NCBI GenBank assembly: GCA_016712625.1
Contig: JADJQQ010000001.1
Location: 930,001-994,000, forward strand
Direction of reading: 5' to 3'
Source of the DNA: Candidatus Competibacteraceae bacterium
GTDB lineage: Bacteria > Pseudomonadota > Gammaproteobacteria > Competibacterales > Competibacteraceae
DNA length: 64,000 nt
Shown: positions 17,699 to 27,845 of the stretch, piece by piece
Layout: every line of letters begins with the position of its first letter
How positions within the stretch are numbered: position 1 is the stretch's first letter
The notes under the pieces: model-generated
Databases searched by the model: none
The model's input: only the letters and a program-made list of their open reading frames with translations
Told to the model about the DNA's origin: nothing
Program-made: the position numbers and the translations under genes

Positions 17699-18211
17699 AT
17701 GCCTGTCGAAGCCCCCTCTGAGCAGTTTCTGTTTGCGTTAGCAACGCAAGTCGGTGAGGCGCTCCGCCGCCGTGATCTGACCTTAGCCACCGCTGAATCG
17801 TGTACCGGCGGCTGGATCAGCAAGGTGATCACCGACATTTCCGGTAGCTCGATCTGGTTCGACCGGGGCTTCGTCACCTATAGCAACGCCGCCAAAATCG
17901 CTTTATTGGGCGTGCGGGCGGCGACCCTGGCCAATCACGGCTCGGTCAGCGCGGAAGCGGTTGCCGAAATGGCGGCCGGTGCCTTGCAGTACAGTCCCGC
18001 GGATGTCGCTCTCGCTGTCAGCGGCATCGCCGGCCCTGATGGAGGCAGTTCAGAAAAACCGGTGGGCACCGTTTATCTAGCTTGGATGCTGAGCGATGGT
18101 TTACTGCATACAGAGTGCCGTCATTTCGAGGGCGACCGCGAGGCTGTGCGCCAGCAAACTGTCGTTGCGGCGATGGAAGGGCTGCTGGATGTCCTGGCGC
18201 TCCGATATTAA
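17699..18211 (+). CDS. pncC: nicotinamide-nucleotide amidohydrolase (CinA C-terminal type)
   Basis: 170 residues, a stand-alone CinA C-terminal domain. The family motifs TAESCTGGWISKVITDISGS, GFVTYSN and SGIAGPDGGSSEKPVGTVY are intact. The enzyme deamidates NMN to NaMN in pyridine nucleotide recycling. A CAGGAG ribosome site supports the ATG at 17699. The gene precedes thpR and recA, the usual gammaproteobacterial order, and overlaps thpR by about 23 bases. Confidence 0.93.
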   Translation: MPVEAPSEQFLFALATQVGEALRRRDLTLATAESCTGGWISKVITDISGSSIWFDRGFVTYSNAAKIALLGVRAATLANHGSVSAEAVAEMAAGALQYSPADVALAVSGIAGPDGGSSEKPVGTVYLAWMLSDGLLHTECRHFEGDREAVRQQTVVAAMEGLLDVLALRY

Positions 18212-18779
18212 AGTGCAACAACGACTATTTTTAGCGCTTTGGCCAGAACCCGCCGTGCGTGCGCAAATGGCCGAGCTAGCGAGGCAAGTTGCCGGTCAGC
18301 GGCAAGTGCGCGATGATAATCTACATTTGACCCTGGCGTTTCTGGGCGCTACCGAGGCCAGCCGATTGGCGGCATATGAGGTGGCGCTAGCAGATTTGAC
18401 CGTACCGACCTTGGATTTAACGCTAGATCGCTACGGTTACTGGGCGCAACCGCGCATCCTATGGCTGGGTTGCAGCCAAACCCCACCGGAACTGTACGAA
18501 TTGGTCGCCGATCTACACCGGCGGCTGCGCGGCGGCGGCTTCATACCAGAACGACGCGCCTTTCAAACGCATATCACGCTGGCCCGCAAGTTTCCTGGCC
18601 CTGCTCCCAAACAGCCGCCCGCTGCCCCGATCCGTTGGCGGATTAGCACTGTGACTCTGGTAAAATCGGTACCCGCGGCAACCAGTTCCTGTTATCAAAT
18701 TCTGCGGCGTTGGCCGGAACCCAGCGATCGCAAACGAGCTACTTCAGATCCGCCAGCCTTTCCGGACAGACAAGGCTAG
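18189..18779 (+). CDS. thpR: RNA 2',3'-cyclic phosphodiesterase
   Basis: 196 residues. The two catalytic H-x-T motifs of the 2H phosphoesterase family are present: HLTLAFLG near residue 48 and HITLAR near residue 130. These enzymes open 2',3'-cyclic phosphate RNA ends. The ATG at 18189 has GGAAGG 10 bases upstream and overlaps the end of pncC; a GTG at 18213 is an alternative. The C-terminus beyond residue 180 is a polar tail. Confidence 0.85.
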   Translation: MSWRSDIKVQQRLFLALWPEPAVRAQMAELARQVAGQRQVRDDNLHLTLAFLGATEASRLAAYEVALADLTVPTLDLTLDRYGYWAQPRILWLGCSQTPPELYELVADLHRRLRGGGFIPERRAFQTHITLARKFPGPAPKQPPAAPIRWRISTVTLVKSVPAATSSCYQILRRWPEPSDRKRATSDPPAFPDRQG

Positions 18780-18871
18780 GTTAGCCGCTGTTTCTATGAA
18801 ATAATTGCGGAAACAACCGGTTCCAGCCGGTTTCACCGATTTTCTCACTCGCAAGAGGAGCAATAGTCTGA

Positions 18872-19928
<1,057 letters not shown>

Positions 19929-19951
<23 letters not shown>

Positions 19952-20402
19952 CCGCTCCACCGCCGCTCCAGCGGTCATCCGCGCCAAGGCGCTGGAACTG
20001 CTGGCCCGGCGCGAACATTCTCGGCTGGAGCTACGCCAAAAACTGATCCAGCGCGGTTTTGGAGCCGAGCAGATCGGCCCGGTCCTGGAGCAGCTCGTAA
20101 CGGAACGGTTGCTGGATGAAAGCCGTTACGCCGAGCTGTACGCCTGCTCTCGCGCCGACAAGGGCTATGGGCCGTTGCGGGTCGCCCGCGAACTGCGCGA
20201 GCGCGGCATACCGGAGGAGGTCGTCGCTACCACGCTGGCGACACTGAACGATAACTGGCTCGCCAAACTGCGCGATTTGCACCGCAAACGCTTCAAATCT
20301 CACCGGCCCACCGACGCGGCCGGGCGAATGCAGCAAACCCGCGTGTTACGCCAGCATGGCTTTACTCTCGATCAGATCAAGCTGTTTTTTGAAACAGAAT
20401 AA
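19929..20402 (+). CDS. recX: regulatory protein RecX
   Basis: 157 residues. RecX signature elements include ALELLARREHSRLELRQKL, GFGAEQIGPVLEQL, LLDESRYAELY and the repeat-like C-terminal helix pairs. RecX blocks RecA filament growth. The start overlaps the last 23 bases of recA; another in-frame ATG at 19923 is equally close. alaS follows 31 bases later, as in many gammaproteobacteria. Confidence 0.93.
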
Positions 20403-20433
20403 ATTTTTCTTATAGCAATCAAGAACCCCGACC

Positions 20434-23067
20434 ATGACCAGCAGCGCCGCACTCCGCAAGTTCTTTTTGGATTATTTCCGTGATCGCAGCCATGAAGTGG
20501 TGGCCAGCAGCCCGTTGGTTCCGCTCAATGACAGTACGCTGCTGTTCACCAACGCGGGCATGGTGCAGTTCAAGGACGTATTCACCGGTCGTGATCGCCG
20601 TCCCTACCACCGAGCCGCCACGGCGCAACGCTGCGTGCGCGCCGGCGGCAAGCATAACGATCTGGAAAACGTCGGCTATACCGCCCGTCACCATACGTTT
20701 TTCGAGATGCTAGGCAATTTTAGCTTTGGCGACTACTTCAAGCGCGAGGCCATCCATTTCGCCTGGGAATTTCTGACGGCTGTCCTGAAGCTGCCGACCG
20801 ACAAGTTGTGGGTCACGGTATACGAGACGGACGACGAGGCTTATCAAGTCTGGGCCGATGAAATCAAGGTTCCTAAAGCGCGCATCGCCCGTATCGGCGA
20901 TAAGCCTGGCGGCAAACGCTACGAAAGCGACAATTTCTGGGCGATGGGCGACACCGGCCCCTGCGGCCCCTGTTCGGAAATCTTTTACGACCACGGCCCG
21001 GCCATCGCCGGTGGCCCGCCCGGTACGCCGGACGCCGACGGCGACCGTTACATCGAAATCTGGAATCTGGTGTTCATGCAATTCGACCGTGGCGCCGATG
21101 GTGTGCTGACTCCGTTGCCGAAGCCCTCGGTCGATACGGGGATGGGCTTGGAACGACTCGCCGCAGTGATGCAGGGCGTCCACAGCAATTACGAAATCGA
21201 TCTGTTCCAAAACCTGATCAAAGCTGCCGCGAGCGTGACCGGCGCCAACGATGTGCAATCGAGTTCGCTGCGGGTGATTGCCGATCATATCCGGGCCACG
21301 GCTTTTCTCATCACCGACGGAGTGCTGCCGTCCAATGAAGGACGCGGCTATGTGCTGCGGCGGATCATGCGCCGCGCGATCCGCCACGGCTACAAGCTGG
21401 GGGTGGAAGGCAGTTTCTTCTACAAACTGGTCGCGCCGCTGGTGGTGGAAATGGGCGCGGCCTATCCCGAACTGCTCAGCGCGCAAGGTCAAGTTACCCG
21501 CGTCATTCGTCAGGAAGAAGAACGCTTTGCGGAAACGCTGAATCACGGGATGCGCTTGTTGGAGGAAAGCATCGCGCAGCTCTCTGGTGCCGTCATTCCT
21601 GGCGCAACGGTATTCAAGCTCTACGATACCTATGGTTTTCCGGTCGATCTGACCGCTGATATCGCCCGCGAGCGCGGCTTGCAGGTAGATAACGCTGGTT
21701 TCGAACTTGAAATGGAAGCGCAGCGGGAACGGGCGCGAGCCGCCAGTCGCTTCGGAATTTCAGACGAGGCAAACGTACAAATAGCGGGTACGACTGGCAC
21801 CGCCTTTCACGGCTATGACCAGCTGGAGGAAAAGGCCACCGTGATTGCCCTGTTTCACGACCACCAACCGGTTGAGGAACTCAATGCGGGCCACGAGGGC
21901 CTCGTGGTCTTGGATCAGACCCCCTTCTACGCGGAAGCCGGCGGTCAGGTGGGCGATACCGGTTGGCTGCGAGTGGGCGATGCAGAATTCGAGGTCCACG
22001 ACACCCGGAAGCAGGGTGAAGGCGTGTTCACCCATATTGGCGTTTTGCGGCGGGGTCAGCTACGGCGCGGGGATACCGTAGCGGCACAGGTCGATGGCGT
22101 CAAACGCCAAGCCACCGCCTTACATCACTCCGCGACGCACTTGTTGCATGCCGCCTTGCGACAGATTCTGGGAACCCATGTCACTCAGAAAGGCTCGCTT
22201 GTGGATTCGCAGCGACTACGCTTCGATTTCGCTCACTTCGAGCCGATCAGCACCGAGCAGCTGGAAGCGATCGAGCGGCTGGTCAATGCTCAAATTCGCG
22301 GCAACGCCACCGTCGAAACTACCATCATGGCCCCGGAAGAAGCCATCGCCGCCGGCGCAATGGCGCTGTTTGGCGAGAAATACGGCGATAAAGTGCGGGT
22401 ATTGCGAATGGGCGATTTTTCGACCGAACTGTGCGGCGGCACCCATGTCCAGCGGGCCGGCGATATCGGCGTGCTCAAGATTGTCTCTGAAAGCGGCGTA
22501 GCGGCTGGCGTGCGGCGAATCGAAGCGGTAACCGGCGAACGGGCGCTGGATTATATCGCTTCCCTGCAAGACCACGCCCGCCAAGCGGCCCAACTAGTTA
22601 AAGGCGACCGTGAAAATTTCCCCGATAAGATCAGACAACTCGTAGACCGAACCCGCCAGCTGGAAAAAGAAATAGAACAACTCAAAGGCCGGCTCGCCAG
22701 CGGCCAAGGGGCCGATCTGTTGGGTCAAGCCGTGGACATCAACGGGATCAAGGTGCTGGCCGCCCGCTTGGACGGCGCGGACGCCAAGACCCTGCGCGAG
22801 GCGGTGGACCGCTACAAGGACCAGCTCAAGACCGCGGTGGTGGTGCTAGCCACCGTCGAGGAAGGTAAGGTGCGGCTGGTGGCGGGCGTAACTCCAGCCG
22901 AAACCCAGCGGATCAAGGCTGGCGAACTGGTCAACGCCATCGCCCAGCAAGTCGGTGGCAAAGGTGGGGGTCGCCCAGATATGGCTCAAGCTGGCGGTAC
23001 CGACCCCACCAAACTGGACGAAGCCCTCCGTCGCGTGCCGGAGTGGATACGTAGCCAACTGGCCTGA
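20434..23067 (+). CDS. alaS: alanyl-tRNA synthetase
   Basis: 877 residues, full length. The class II catalytic core begins with FFLDYFRDRSHEVV. The editing domain has the zinc-binding HHSATHLLHAALR and, further on, ELCGGTHV. The C-terminal C-Ala part ends with GGKGGGRPDMAQAGG. It charges tRNA-Ala and edits mischarged Ser or Gly. The first residues (MTSSAALRKFFLDYF) are typical. A hairpin after the stop probably ends the recA-recX-alaS unit. Confidence 0.98.
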   Translation: MTSSAALRKFFLDYFRDRSHEVVASSPLVPLNDSTLLFTNAGMVQFKDVFTGRDRRPYHRAATAQRCVRAGGKHNDLENVGYTARHHTFFEMLGNFSFGDYFKREAIHFAWEFLTAVLKLPTDKLWVTVYETDDEAYQVWADEIKVPKARIARIGDKPGGKRYESDNFWAMGDTGPCGPCSEIFYDHGPAIAGGPPGTPDADGDRYIEIWNLVFMQFDRGADGVLTPLPKPSVDTGMGLERLAAVMQGVHSNYEIDLFQNLIKAAASVTGANDVQSSSLRVIADHIRATAFLITDGVLPSNEGRGYVLRRIMRRAIRHGYKLGVEGSFFYKLVAPLVVEMGAAYPELLSAQGQVTRVIRQEEERFAETLNHGMRLLEESIAQLSGAVIPGATVFKLYDTYGFPVDLTADIARERGLQVDNAGFELEMEAQRERARAASRFGISDEANVQIAGTTGTAFHGYDQLEEKATVIALFHDHQPVEELNAGHEGLVVLDQTPFYAEAGGQVGDTGWLRVGDAEFEVHDTRKQGEGVFTHIGVLRRGQLRRGDTVAAQVDGVKRQATALHHSATHLLHAALRQILGTHVTQKGSLVDSQRLRFDFAHFEPISTEQLEAIERLVNAQIRGNATVETTIMAPEEAIAAGAMALFGEKYGDKVRVLRMGDFSTELCGGTHVQRAGDIGVLKIVSESGVAAGVRRIEAVTGERALDYIASLQDHARQAAQLVKGDRENFPDKIRQLVDRTRQLEKEIEQLKGRLASGQGADLLGQAVDINGIKVLAARLDGADAKTLREAVDRYKDQLKTAVVVLATVEEGKVRLVAGVTPAETQRIKAGELVNAIAQQVGGKGGGRPDMAQAGGTDPTKLDEALRRVPEWIRSQLA

Positions 23068-23082
23068 ATCCACCAGGGCGAG

Positions 23083-23110
23083 AAGGGCTAGCGCCGGCCC
23101 TTTCCTCCTA
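23083..23110 (+). terminator. hairpin after alaS
   Basis: AAGGGC (23083-23088) pairs with GCCCTT (23097-23102), followed by a pyrimidine-rich run (TTCCTCCT). This is of moderate strength. Confidence 0.45.
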
Positions 23111-23281
23111 ATCTTTCCAAATGCTAATCGGCTGCCTACAGGCAGCAAGTCCAGCTGTTGCCGCGGTGCGACATGGATATTTTTTGGAGATCGCCAATCT
23201 TTCGTTATACTTGCACGTCCCATGACCCTAGCGGTCACTTACATCGTAGATTGGATTCAAACGGGAGCTTGTAAGGGTGCT

Positions 23282-24514
23282 ATGTCACTGATCGTACAAA
23301 AATATGGTGGAACCTCAGTCGGAAATATTGAGCGTATCGAAAAAGTTGCAGATAAAGTTATTGGCTGGCGAGAACGTGGCTACCAAGTTATCGTCGTGGT
23401 CTCAGCGATGAGTGGCGAAACCGATCGCTTGATTGGGCTAGCTAAAAATATCACCCCCCGCCCCGACCCTCGTGAACTGGATGTACTGCTGGCCACCGGC
23501 GAGCAGGTGACCATCGCCCTGTTGTGCATCGCGTTGGAAAAACGCGGCTGCCCGGCGCGTTCCTACACCGGCGGACAAGCGCGGATCCTTACTGATAGTG
23601 CTTTCAATAAAGCCCGAATTGAAGATATCCAGGGTGACGCTATCCGAGCCGATCTCAACGCCGGCCGCATCGTCGTGGTCGCCGGCTTCCAGGGCGTCGA
23701 TCAGGAGGGCAATATCACCACGCTGGGGCGGGGTGGCTCCGATACCACCGGCGTCGCCCTGGCCGCCGCGTTGAAAGCCGATGAATGCCAGATTTACACT
23801 GACGTGGATGGGGTTTACACCACCGATCCGCGCGTCGTTCCCGATGCCCGCCGGCTGGATCGCATCACCTTTGAAGAGATGCTGGAAATGGCCAGCCTGG
23901 GTTCTAAGGTGCTGCAAATCCGTTCCGTGGAATTTGCGGGCAAACATAATGTCCCATTACGTGTGCTATCAACCTTCCAGGAAGGTCTAGGCACATTGAT
24001 CACATTCGAGGAAGCGTTCGAGGTTGACCCCATGGAGAAAGTGCTGATTTCCGGTATTGCGTTCAATCGCGATGAAGCCAAGGTTACCGTGTTGGGCGTA
24101 CCTGACCGACCAGGCATCGCCTTCAGTATTCTGGGGCCAGTATCCGACGCCAATATCGAAGTGGATATGATTGTCCAGAATGTCGGACGCGACAGCACCG
24201 CCGACTTTACCTTTACCGTGCACCGTAACGACTACGAACGCACGCTGGAAATCCTGCGGCAACACACCGCGCAATTAGGCGTGCGGGAAGTGTCGGGCGA
24301 TAACAAGATTGCCAAGCTGTCCCTGGTCGGCATTGGCATGCGTTCCCACGCGGGGGTTGCTAGCCGGATGTTCCAAACCTTGGCACAGGAAGGAATCAAC
24401 ATTCGCATGATCACGACCTCCGAGATCAAAATTTCGGTCGTTATCGATGAGAAATATCTGGAGCTCGGCGTTCGTGCCCTCCATGAAGCATTTGAACTGG
24501 ACAAGGCGGCTTGA
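23282..24514 (+). CDS. lysC: aspartate kinase
   Basis: 410 residues. The N-terminal kinase domain starts VQKYGGTSVGNIERI, with VVVSAMSGETDRL and GRGGSDTTGVALAAAL. Two C-terminal ACT domains (from about residue 265) would bind lysine and/or threonine for feedback inhibition. It makes aspartyl-phosphate for Lys, Met, Thr and diaminopimelate. ORF extensions upstream of 23282 run into the alaS end and are not credible. A possible promoter is TTGGAG, 16 bases, TATACT just upstream (about 23184-23211). alaS-lysC-csrA order is also found in Pseudomonas. Confidence 0.96.
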   Translation: MSLIVQKYGGTSVGNIERIEKVADKVIGWRERGYQVIVVVSAMSGETDRLIGLAKNITPRPDPRELDVLLATGEQVTIALLCIALEKRGCPARSYTGGQARILTDSAFNKARIEDIQGDAIRADLNAGRIVVVAGFQGVDQEGNITTLGRGGSDTTGVALAAALKADECQIYTDVDGVYTTDPRVVPDARRLDRITFEEMLEMASLGSKVLQIRSVEFAGKHNVPLRVLSTFQEGLGTLITFEEAFEVDPMEKVLISGIAFNRDEAKVTVLGVPDRPGIAFSILGPVSDANIEVDMIVQNVGRDSTADFTFTVHRNDYERTLEILRQHTAQLGVREVSGDNKIAKLSLVGIGMRSHAGVASRMFQTLAQEGINIRMITTSEIKISVVIDEKYLELGVRALHEAFELDKAA

Positions 24515-24638
24515 ATAGTATGGGATTTGATCTGTCGGCCTAGCTGGTGCAGTTTTTGAATAAGGCAATTACAAACGCGGCTCTTTGAAAACCGCGGATG
24601 ACCTGATGCTTTTGATGGAGAACACGGAGTAGCTTGAT

Positions 24639-24845
24639 ATGTTGATTCTGACGCGAAGAGTTGGAGAAACGCTGATGATCGGTGACGAAGTAACCGTTAC
24701 CGTGCTCGGCGTGAAGGGGAATCAGGTCCGCATTGGAGTCAATGCGCCTAAAGATATTGCGGTGCATCGCGAAGAAATCTACGAACGGATCAAACGCGAG
24801 CAGGATAGCGCCGCCGCGGGCAGCAGCTCGCAACCTGAAACTTGA
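24639..24845 (+). CDS. csrA: carbon storage regulator CsrA/RsmA
   Basis: 68 residues, starting MLILTRRVGETLMIGDEV with VHREEIYERI: the standard five-strand CsrA dimer sequence. Arg44 lies in the VHREE region, and the Leu4 region is conserved. The C-terminal 15 residues are a Ser/Ala/Gln tail. CsrA binds GGA motifs in mRNA leaders and controls carbon storage, motility and biofilm. ACGGAGTAG precedes the start. It sits directly before tRNA-Ser, as usual in gammaproteobacteria. Confidence 0.98.
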   Translation: MLILTRRVGETLMIGDEVTVTVLGVKGNQVRIGVNAPKDIAVHREEIYERIKREQDSAAAGSSSQPET

Positions 24846-24921
24846 AGGTGGGGACTTTACCTTGCCGTTTACAGGCGTTATTCTTAACATCTTAACGATG
24901 TTTGCCTGTTGGGCGTTTCTT

Positions 24922-25015
24922 GGAGAGATGGCCGAGCGGCTGAAGGCGCTCCCCTGCTAAGGGAGTATGGGGACATAAAACTCCATCGAGGGTTCGAATC
25001 CCTCTCTCTCCGCCA
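24922..25015 (+). tRNA. tRNA-Ser (GCU)
   Basis: The acceptor GGAGAGA (24922-24928) pairs with TCTCTCC (25005-25011), with G discriminator and encoded CCA. The anticodon loop CTGCTAA gives anticodon GCU. A long variable arm (about 14 bases) and GGTTCGAATC T-arm complete the serine-type fold. Confidence 0.97.
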
Positions 25016-25084
25016 ATTTGTCGCCAAGATGTGCGGAATTGACAAGGCTCGACGCAATCCGCATAATCCGCCACCCCACACAAA

Positions 25085-25161
25085 GCGCCCGTAGCTCAGT
25101 TGGATAGAGTACCTGGCTACGAACTAGGGGGTCGGGAGTTCGAATCTCTCCGGGCGCGCCA
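25085..25161 (+). tRNA. tRNA-Arg (ACG)
   Basis: Acceptor GCGCCCG (25085-25091) pairs with CGGGCGC (25151-25157), with G discriminator and encoded CCA. The anticodon loop CTACGAA gives ACG, which is modified to ICG in bacteria. D-arm GCTCAGTTGGATAGAG and T-arm GTTCGAATC are standard. It lies 69 bases after tRNA-Ser. Confidence 0.97.
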
Positions 25162-25168
25162 ATCAACC

Positions 25169-25197
25169 AGCCCAGGAACCCGCGCCTGGGCTTTTTT
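25169..25197 (+). terminator. rho-independent terminator of the csrA-tRNA region
   Basis: AGCCCAGG (25169-25176) pairs with CCTGGGCT (25185-25192) around an 8-base loop and is followed by a T6 run. It starts just after the tRNA-Arg CCA. Confidence 0.9.
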
Positions 25198-25344
25198 ACG
25201 TGCGTGGCCGTTAGCGTCAACCCGTTTGGCTTCACGTCCGCCGCGCTGCTCGAAAAGTTTCACTGCGAAGCGGGAGCCTGGCAGGGTTGACGAGACAGCA
25301 TTAACCCATTCCACTAACCGCGCCAAATTTACCTGGAGCGCACC

Positions 25345-26253
25345 ATGCGGGAATCTAGGCAACCAAGCCCGCCGCTTCGTGGTGATCATTCAGCCCCGGC
25401 GACATCCAGCCGATTCCTGATGATTTACCAAGCCGGTCGATTTTTTTCAGCCTTGCTGCTCTACAGCGCGCTACTCTTTGGCTTGGCGTTGACCCTGTTA
25501 CCCTTGTTGTGGATGGTGGCCGCTTCCCTGATGCCATCTGGCGAAGCCAACAGCTACCCGCCGCGGCTATGGCCCAGCACGATCACTTTCGAGCATTATA
25601 CCGCGCTGTTCACCCGCCTCGATCTGGCGCATTACTTATTCAATAGCACCTTGCTCGCCAGTGCGGTCACCTTGATCGCCTTATTTATCAATTCGCTGGC
25701 TGGCTATGCTTTCGCTAAATTTCGCTTTCGCTTTCGCGACCGGCTGTTCCGGAGTTTGCTGGCGGCGATGGTGATCCCGGCCCAGGTCGCCATGCTGCCG
25801 CTCTTTTTGTTGTTGAAGCAGTTTGGACTGATCAATACCTACTGGGGCGTCATCATTCCTGGCATGGCCAGCATCTTCGGCATTTTTCTCATTCGCCAGT
25901 ATCTGCTGGCGATACCCGACAGCTTGCTCGACGCCGCCCGCATGGACGGGGCCGGTGAATTTCGCATTTACTGGTCGCTGATATTGCCGTTGTGCCGGCC
26001 GATTCTGGTGACTTTGGCGATTTTTACTTTCCTCGGTGCCTGGAACGACTTCATGTGGCCGCTAATCGTTCTGACCGACAGCGCGCACTATACCTTGCCG
26101 GTAGCGCTGGCGAACCTGCTGGGAGAGCATGTACAAGATACTGAGTTGATGATGGCCAGTTCGGTCCTGACGGTGCTACCCGTAATGCTGCTGTTCGTAA
26201 TCATGCAGAAATACTACATCGCTGGAATCATGCTGGGGGGGATGAAGGGTTAG
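25345..26253 (+). CDS. MalG-type carbohydrate ABC transporter permease, isolated
   Basis: 302 residues with about six membrane segments, from LLLYSALLFGLALTLLPLLW at the start to VLPVMLLFVIMQKYYIAGIM at the end. The EAA loop for the ATPase contact is DAARMDGAGEFRIYWSLILP. The C-terminal LGGMKG is typical of MalG-like permeases. Such a subunit needs a MalF partner, a binding protein and an ATPase; none is adjacent. It lies between the tRNA terminator and yqgE. The N-terminal 25 residues are polar, so the true start may be the ATG at about 25420. The substrate is not predictable. Confidence 0.85.
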   Translation: MRESRQPSPPLRGDHSAPATSSRFLMIYQAGRFFSALLLYSALLFGLALTLLPLLWMVAASLMPSGEANSYPPRLWPSTITFEHYTALFTRLDLAHYLFNSTLLASAVTLIALFINSLAGYAFAKFRFRFRDRLFRSLLAAMVIPAQVAMLPLFLLLKQFGLINTYWGVIIPGMASIFGIFLIRQYLLAIPDSLLDAARMDGAGEFRIYWSLILPLCRPILVTLAIFTFLGAWNDFMWPLIVLTDSAHYTLPVALANLLGEHVQDTELMMASSVLTVLPVMLLFVIMQKYYIAGIMLGGMKG

Positions 26254-26315
26254 CCTCGCCAGCCCCTGATCACCCTGCTCGGCGGCTTGTCAAGAAGCCG
26301 GCGAATTCCGATACT

Positions 26316-26885
26316 ATGCGCATGATTGAAGCCACCTTTCTGACCAACCAGTTCCTGATTGCCATGCCGGCGTTGGCCGATCCGAACTTTTTTCAGACGG
26401 TGACCTACATCAGCGAGCACAACGCCAATGGCGCGCTGGGGTTGGTCATCAACCGACCCTTACAATTGTCGCTCGGTCAGTTGCTGGAGCATTTGGAAAT
26501 CAATTCCGATCGGCCAGACTTGGCCGCCTTGCCGGTTTATCAGGGGGGACCGGTCCAACCCGAGCAAGGTTTTGTCATTCATAGCCCTATTGGGCAATGG
26601 GGAGCGACGCTGCGCGTCACCGATCGGATCGGAATCACCACCTCACGCGACATCTTGCAAGCGCTAGCGCTGGGAGAAGGGCCGGAACATTTACTGGTCG
26701 CTCTCGGTTACGCCGGTTGGGGACCGGGGCAACTGGAACAGGAATTGGCCGAGAACGCTTGGCTGTCCACTCCCGCCGATTTCGACATCTTGTTTTACAA
26801 GCCCACCGAACAGCGCTGGCTCGCCGCCGCCGCCTTGCTGGGCATCGACCTGAATCTTCTGTCCGCCGATGCCGGCCACGCCTAA
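26316..26885 (+). CDS. yqgE: YqgE/AlgH family protein (DUF179)
   Basis: 189 residues with the family pattern FLTNQFLIAMPALADPNFF, SEHNANGALGLVINRP and YQGGPVQPEQGFVIHS, then LGYAGWGPGQLEQELAENAW. The family has unknown biochemical function; in Pseudomonas AlgH affects alginate genes. A second in-frame ATG two codons later is possible. The 3' end overlaps ruvX by 17 bases. Confidence 0.92.
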   Translation: MRMIEATFLTNQFLIAMPALADPNFFQTVTYISEHNANGALGLVINRPLQLSLGQLLEHLEINSDRPDLAALPVYQGGPVQPEQGFVIHSPIGQWGATLRVTDRIGITTSRDILQALALGEGPEHLLVALGYAGWGPGQLEQELAENAWLSTPADFDILFYKPTEQRWLAAAALLGIDLNLLSADAGHA

Positions 26886-27363
26886 TGAGGGCTTGGAACC
26901 GGCGGCCCTCGGCCCGCCCTGTCGGGTTGCGCTAGGCTTCGATTTCGGGCGCTCTCGGATCGGCGTCGCCATCGGCGAAGCAGTCACTGGCTCGGCTCGC
27001 CCGCTGCGCACCCTGTCAAGCCGGCGACAAGGCCCAGACTGGGACGCGATCAGCCAGCTGATCACCGAATGGCGACCCGACTTGCTGGTGGTGGGCGTCC
27101 CGCGCCACGCCGATGATACCGCCAACGCCACGACCGTGGCCGCACTGCGCTTCAGCCGCCAATTGCAGGGGCGTTTTCGCCTGCCCGTGGCCACCATCGA
27201 CGAGCGGTTATCGTCCTGGGAAGCCGAACAACGGCGTCAAGCCACCGCCGCCAGCCGCCGAGCCAGCAATGCGACGCTGGATGCCGGGGCGGCGGCGGTC
27301 ATCCTAGAAAGCTGGTTCAACCAACAACGGAGCTTGACTTCATGCGCGACGCCGAATTCCTGA
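26869..27363 (+). CDS. ruvX: RuvX/YqgF Holliday junction resolvase-like nuclease
   Basis: 164 residues with an RNase H fold: GFDFGRSRIGVAIGE carries the first acidic residue, LLVVGVPRHAD the central strand, and TIDERLSSWEAEQR the last acidic residues. It acts in pre-16S rRNA 5' processing in other bacteria. It overlaps both yqgE and pyrR (22 bases), a tight operon. The first 17 residues are an extension overlapping yqgE, so a later start is possible. Confidence 0.92.
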   Translation: MPATPNEGLEPAALGPPCRVALGFDFGRSRIGVAIGEAVTGSARPLRTLSSRRQGPDWDAISQLITEWRPDLLVVGVPRHADDTANATTVAALRFSRQLQGRFRLPVATIDERLSSWEAEQRRQATAASRRASNATLDAGAAAVILESWFNQQRSLTSCATPNS

Positions 27364-27839
27364 TTGAAGCGATGGTGGTGCAATTACGGGAATTGCTAGC
27401 CCGTCGCGGCATCGCCGAGCCGGCGCTGGTCGGCATCCACACGGGCGGTGTCTGGGTTGCCGAACGATTGCGACAACGACTTGGATTGACCACTCCGCTC
27501 GGCCAACTGGATATCTCCTTTTACCGCGACGACTTCAGCCGGATCGGCGTCAATCCTCAAGTGCGCCCCTCCGAACTGCCGTTTGATGTAGACGGCCGCC
27601 ATCTGGTGCTGGTCGATGATGTGCTCTACACCGGCCGCACCATCCGGGCCGCGCTCAACGAATTGTTTGATTATGGCCGTCCGGCATCGGTGCTGCTGGC
27701 GGTGCTGGTGGATCGGGGGGGTCGGGAATTGCCGATCGAAGCCCATGTGGCTGGCTCCCGCTTAGAATTACCCAGCGACAACCATATCCGACTCACCGGG
27801 CCTGAACCCTTGCAACTTCTCATTCAAACCGCCGCATAA
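27342..27839 (+). CDS. pyrR: PyrR-type uracil phosphoribosyltransferase/regulator
   Basis: 165 residues. The PRPP loop VLVDDVLYTGRTIRAAL near residue 88 is intact, as is GIHTGGVWVAERL. In Gram-positives PyrR binds pyr mRNA; in gammaproteobacteria its regulatory role is less clear. It directly precedes pyrB, 6 bases away. Confidence 0.93.
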   Translation: MRDAEFLIEAMVVQLRELLARRGIAEPALVGIHTGGVWVAERLRQRLGLTTPLGQLDISFYRDDFSRIGVNPQVRPSELPFDVDGRHLVLVDDVLYTGRTIRAALNELFDYGRPASVLLAVLVDRGGRELPIEAHVAGSRLELPSDNHIRLTGPEPLQLLIQTAA

Positions 27840-27845
27840 GCCCGT

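Noticed and set aside
20710..21546. 278-codon ORF opposite alaS
   Set aside because: Antisense shadow of a highly conserved GC-rich gene; no domain seen.
22955..23281. N-terminal extension of aspartate kinase
   Set aside because: It overlaps alaS and the terminator; the family starts at the ATG at 23282.
23110..23281. Lysine riboswitch before lysC
   Set aside because: The leader is too short and no lysine-riboswitch-like arrangement of stems is visible; only a small CTGCCT/AGGCAG hairpin.
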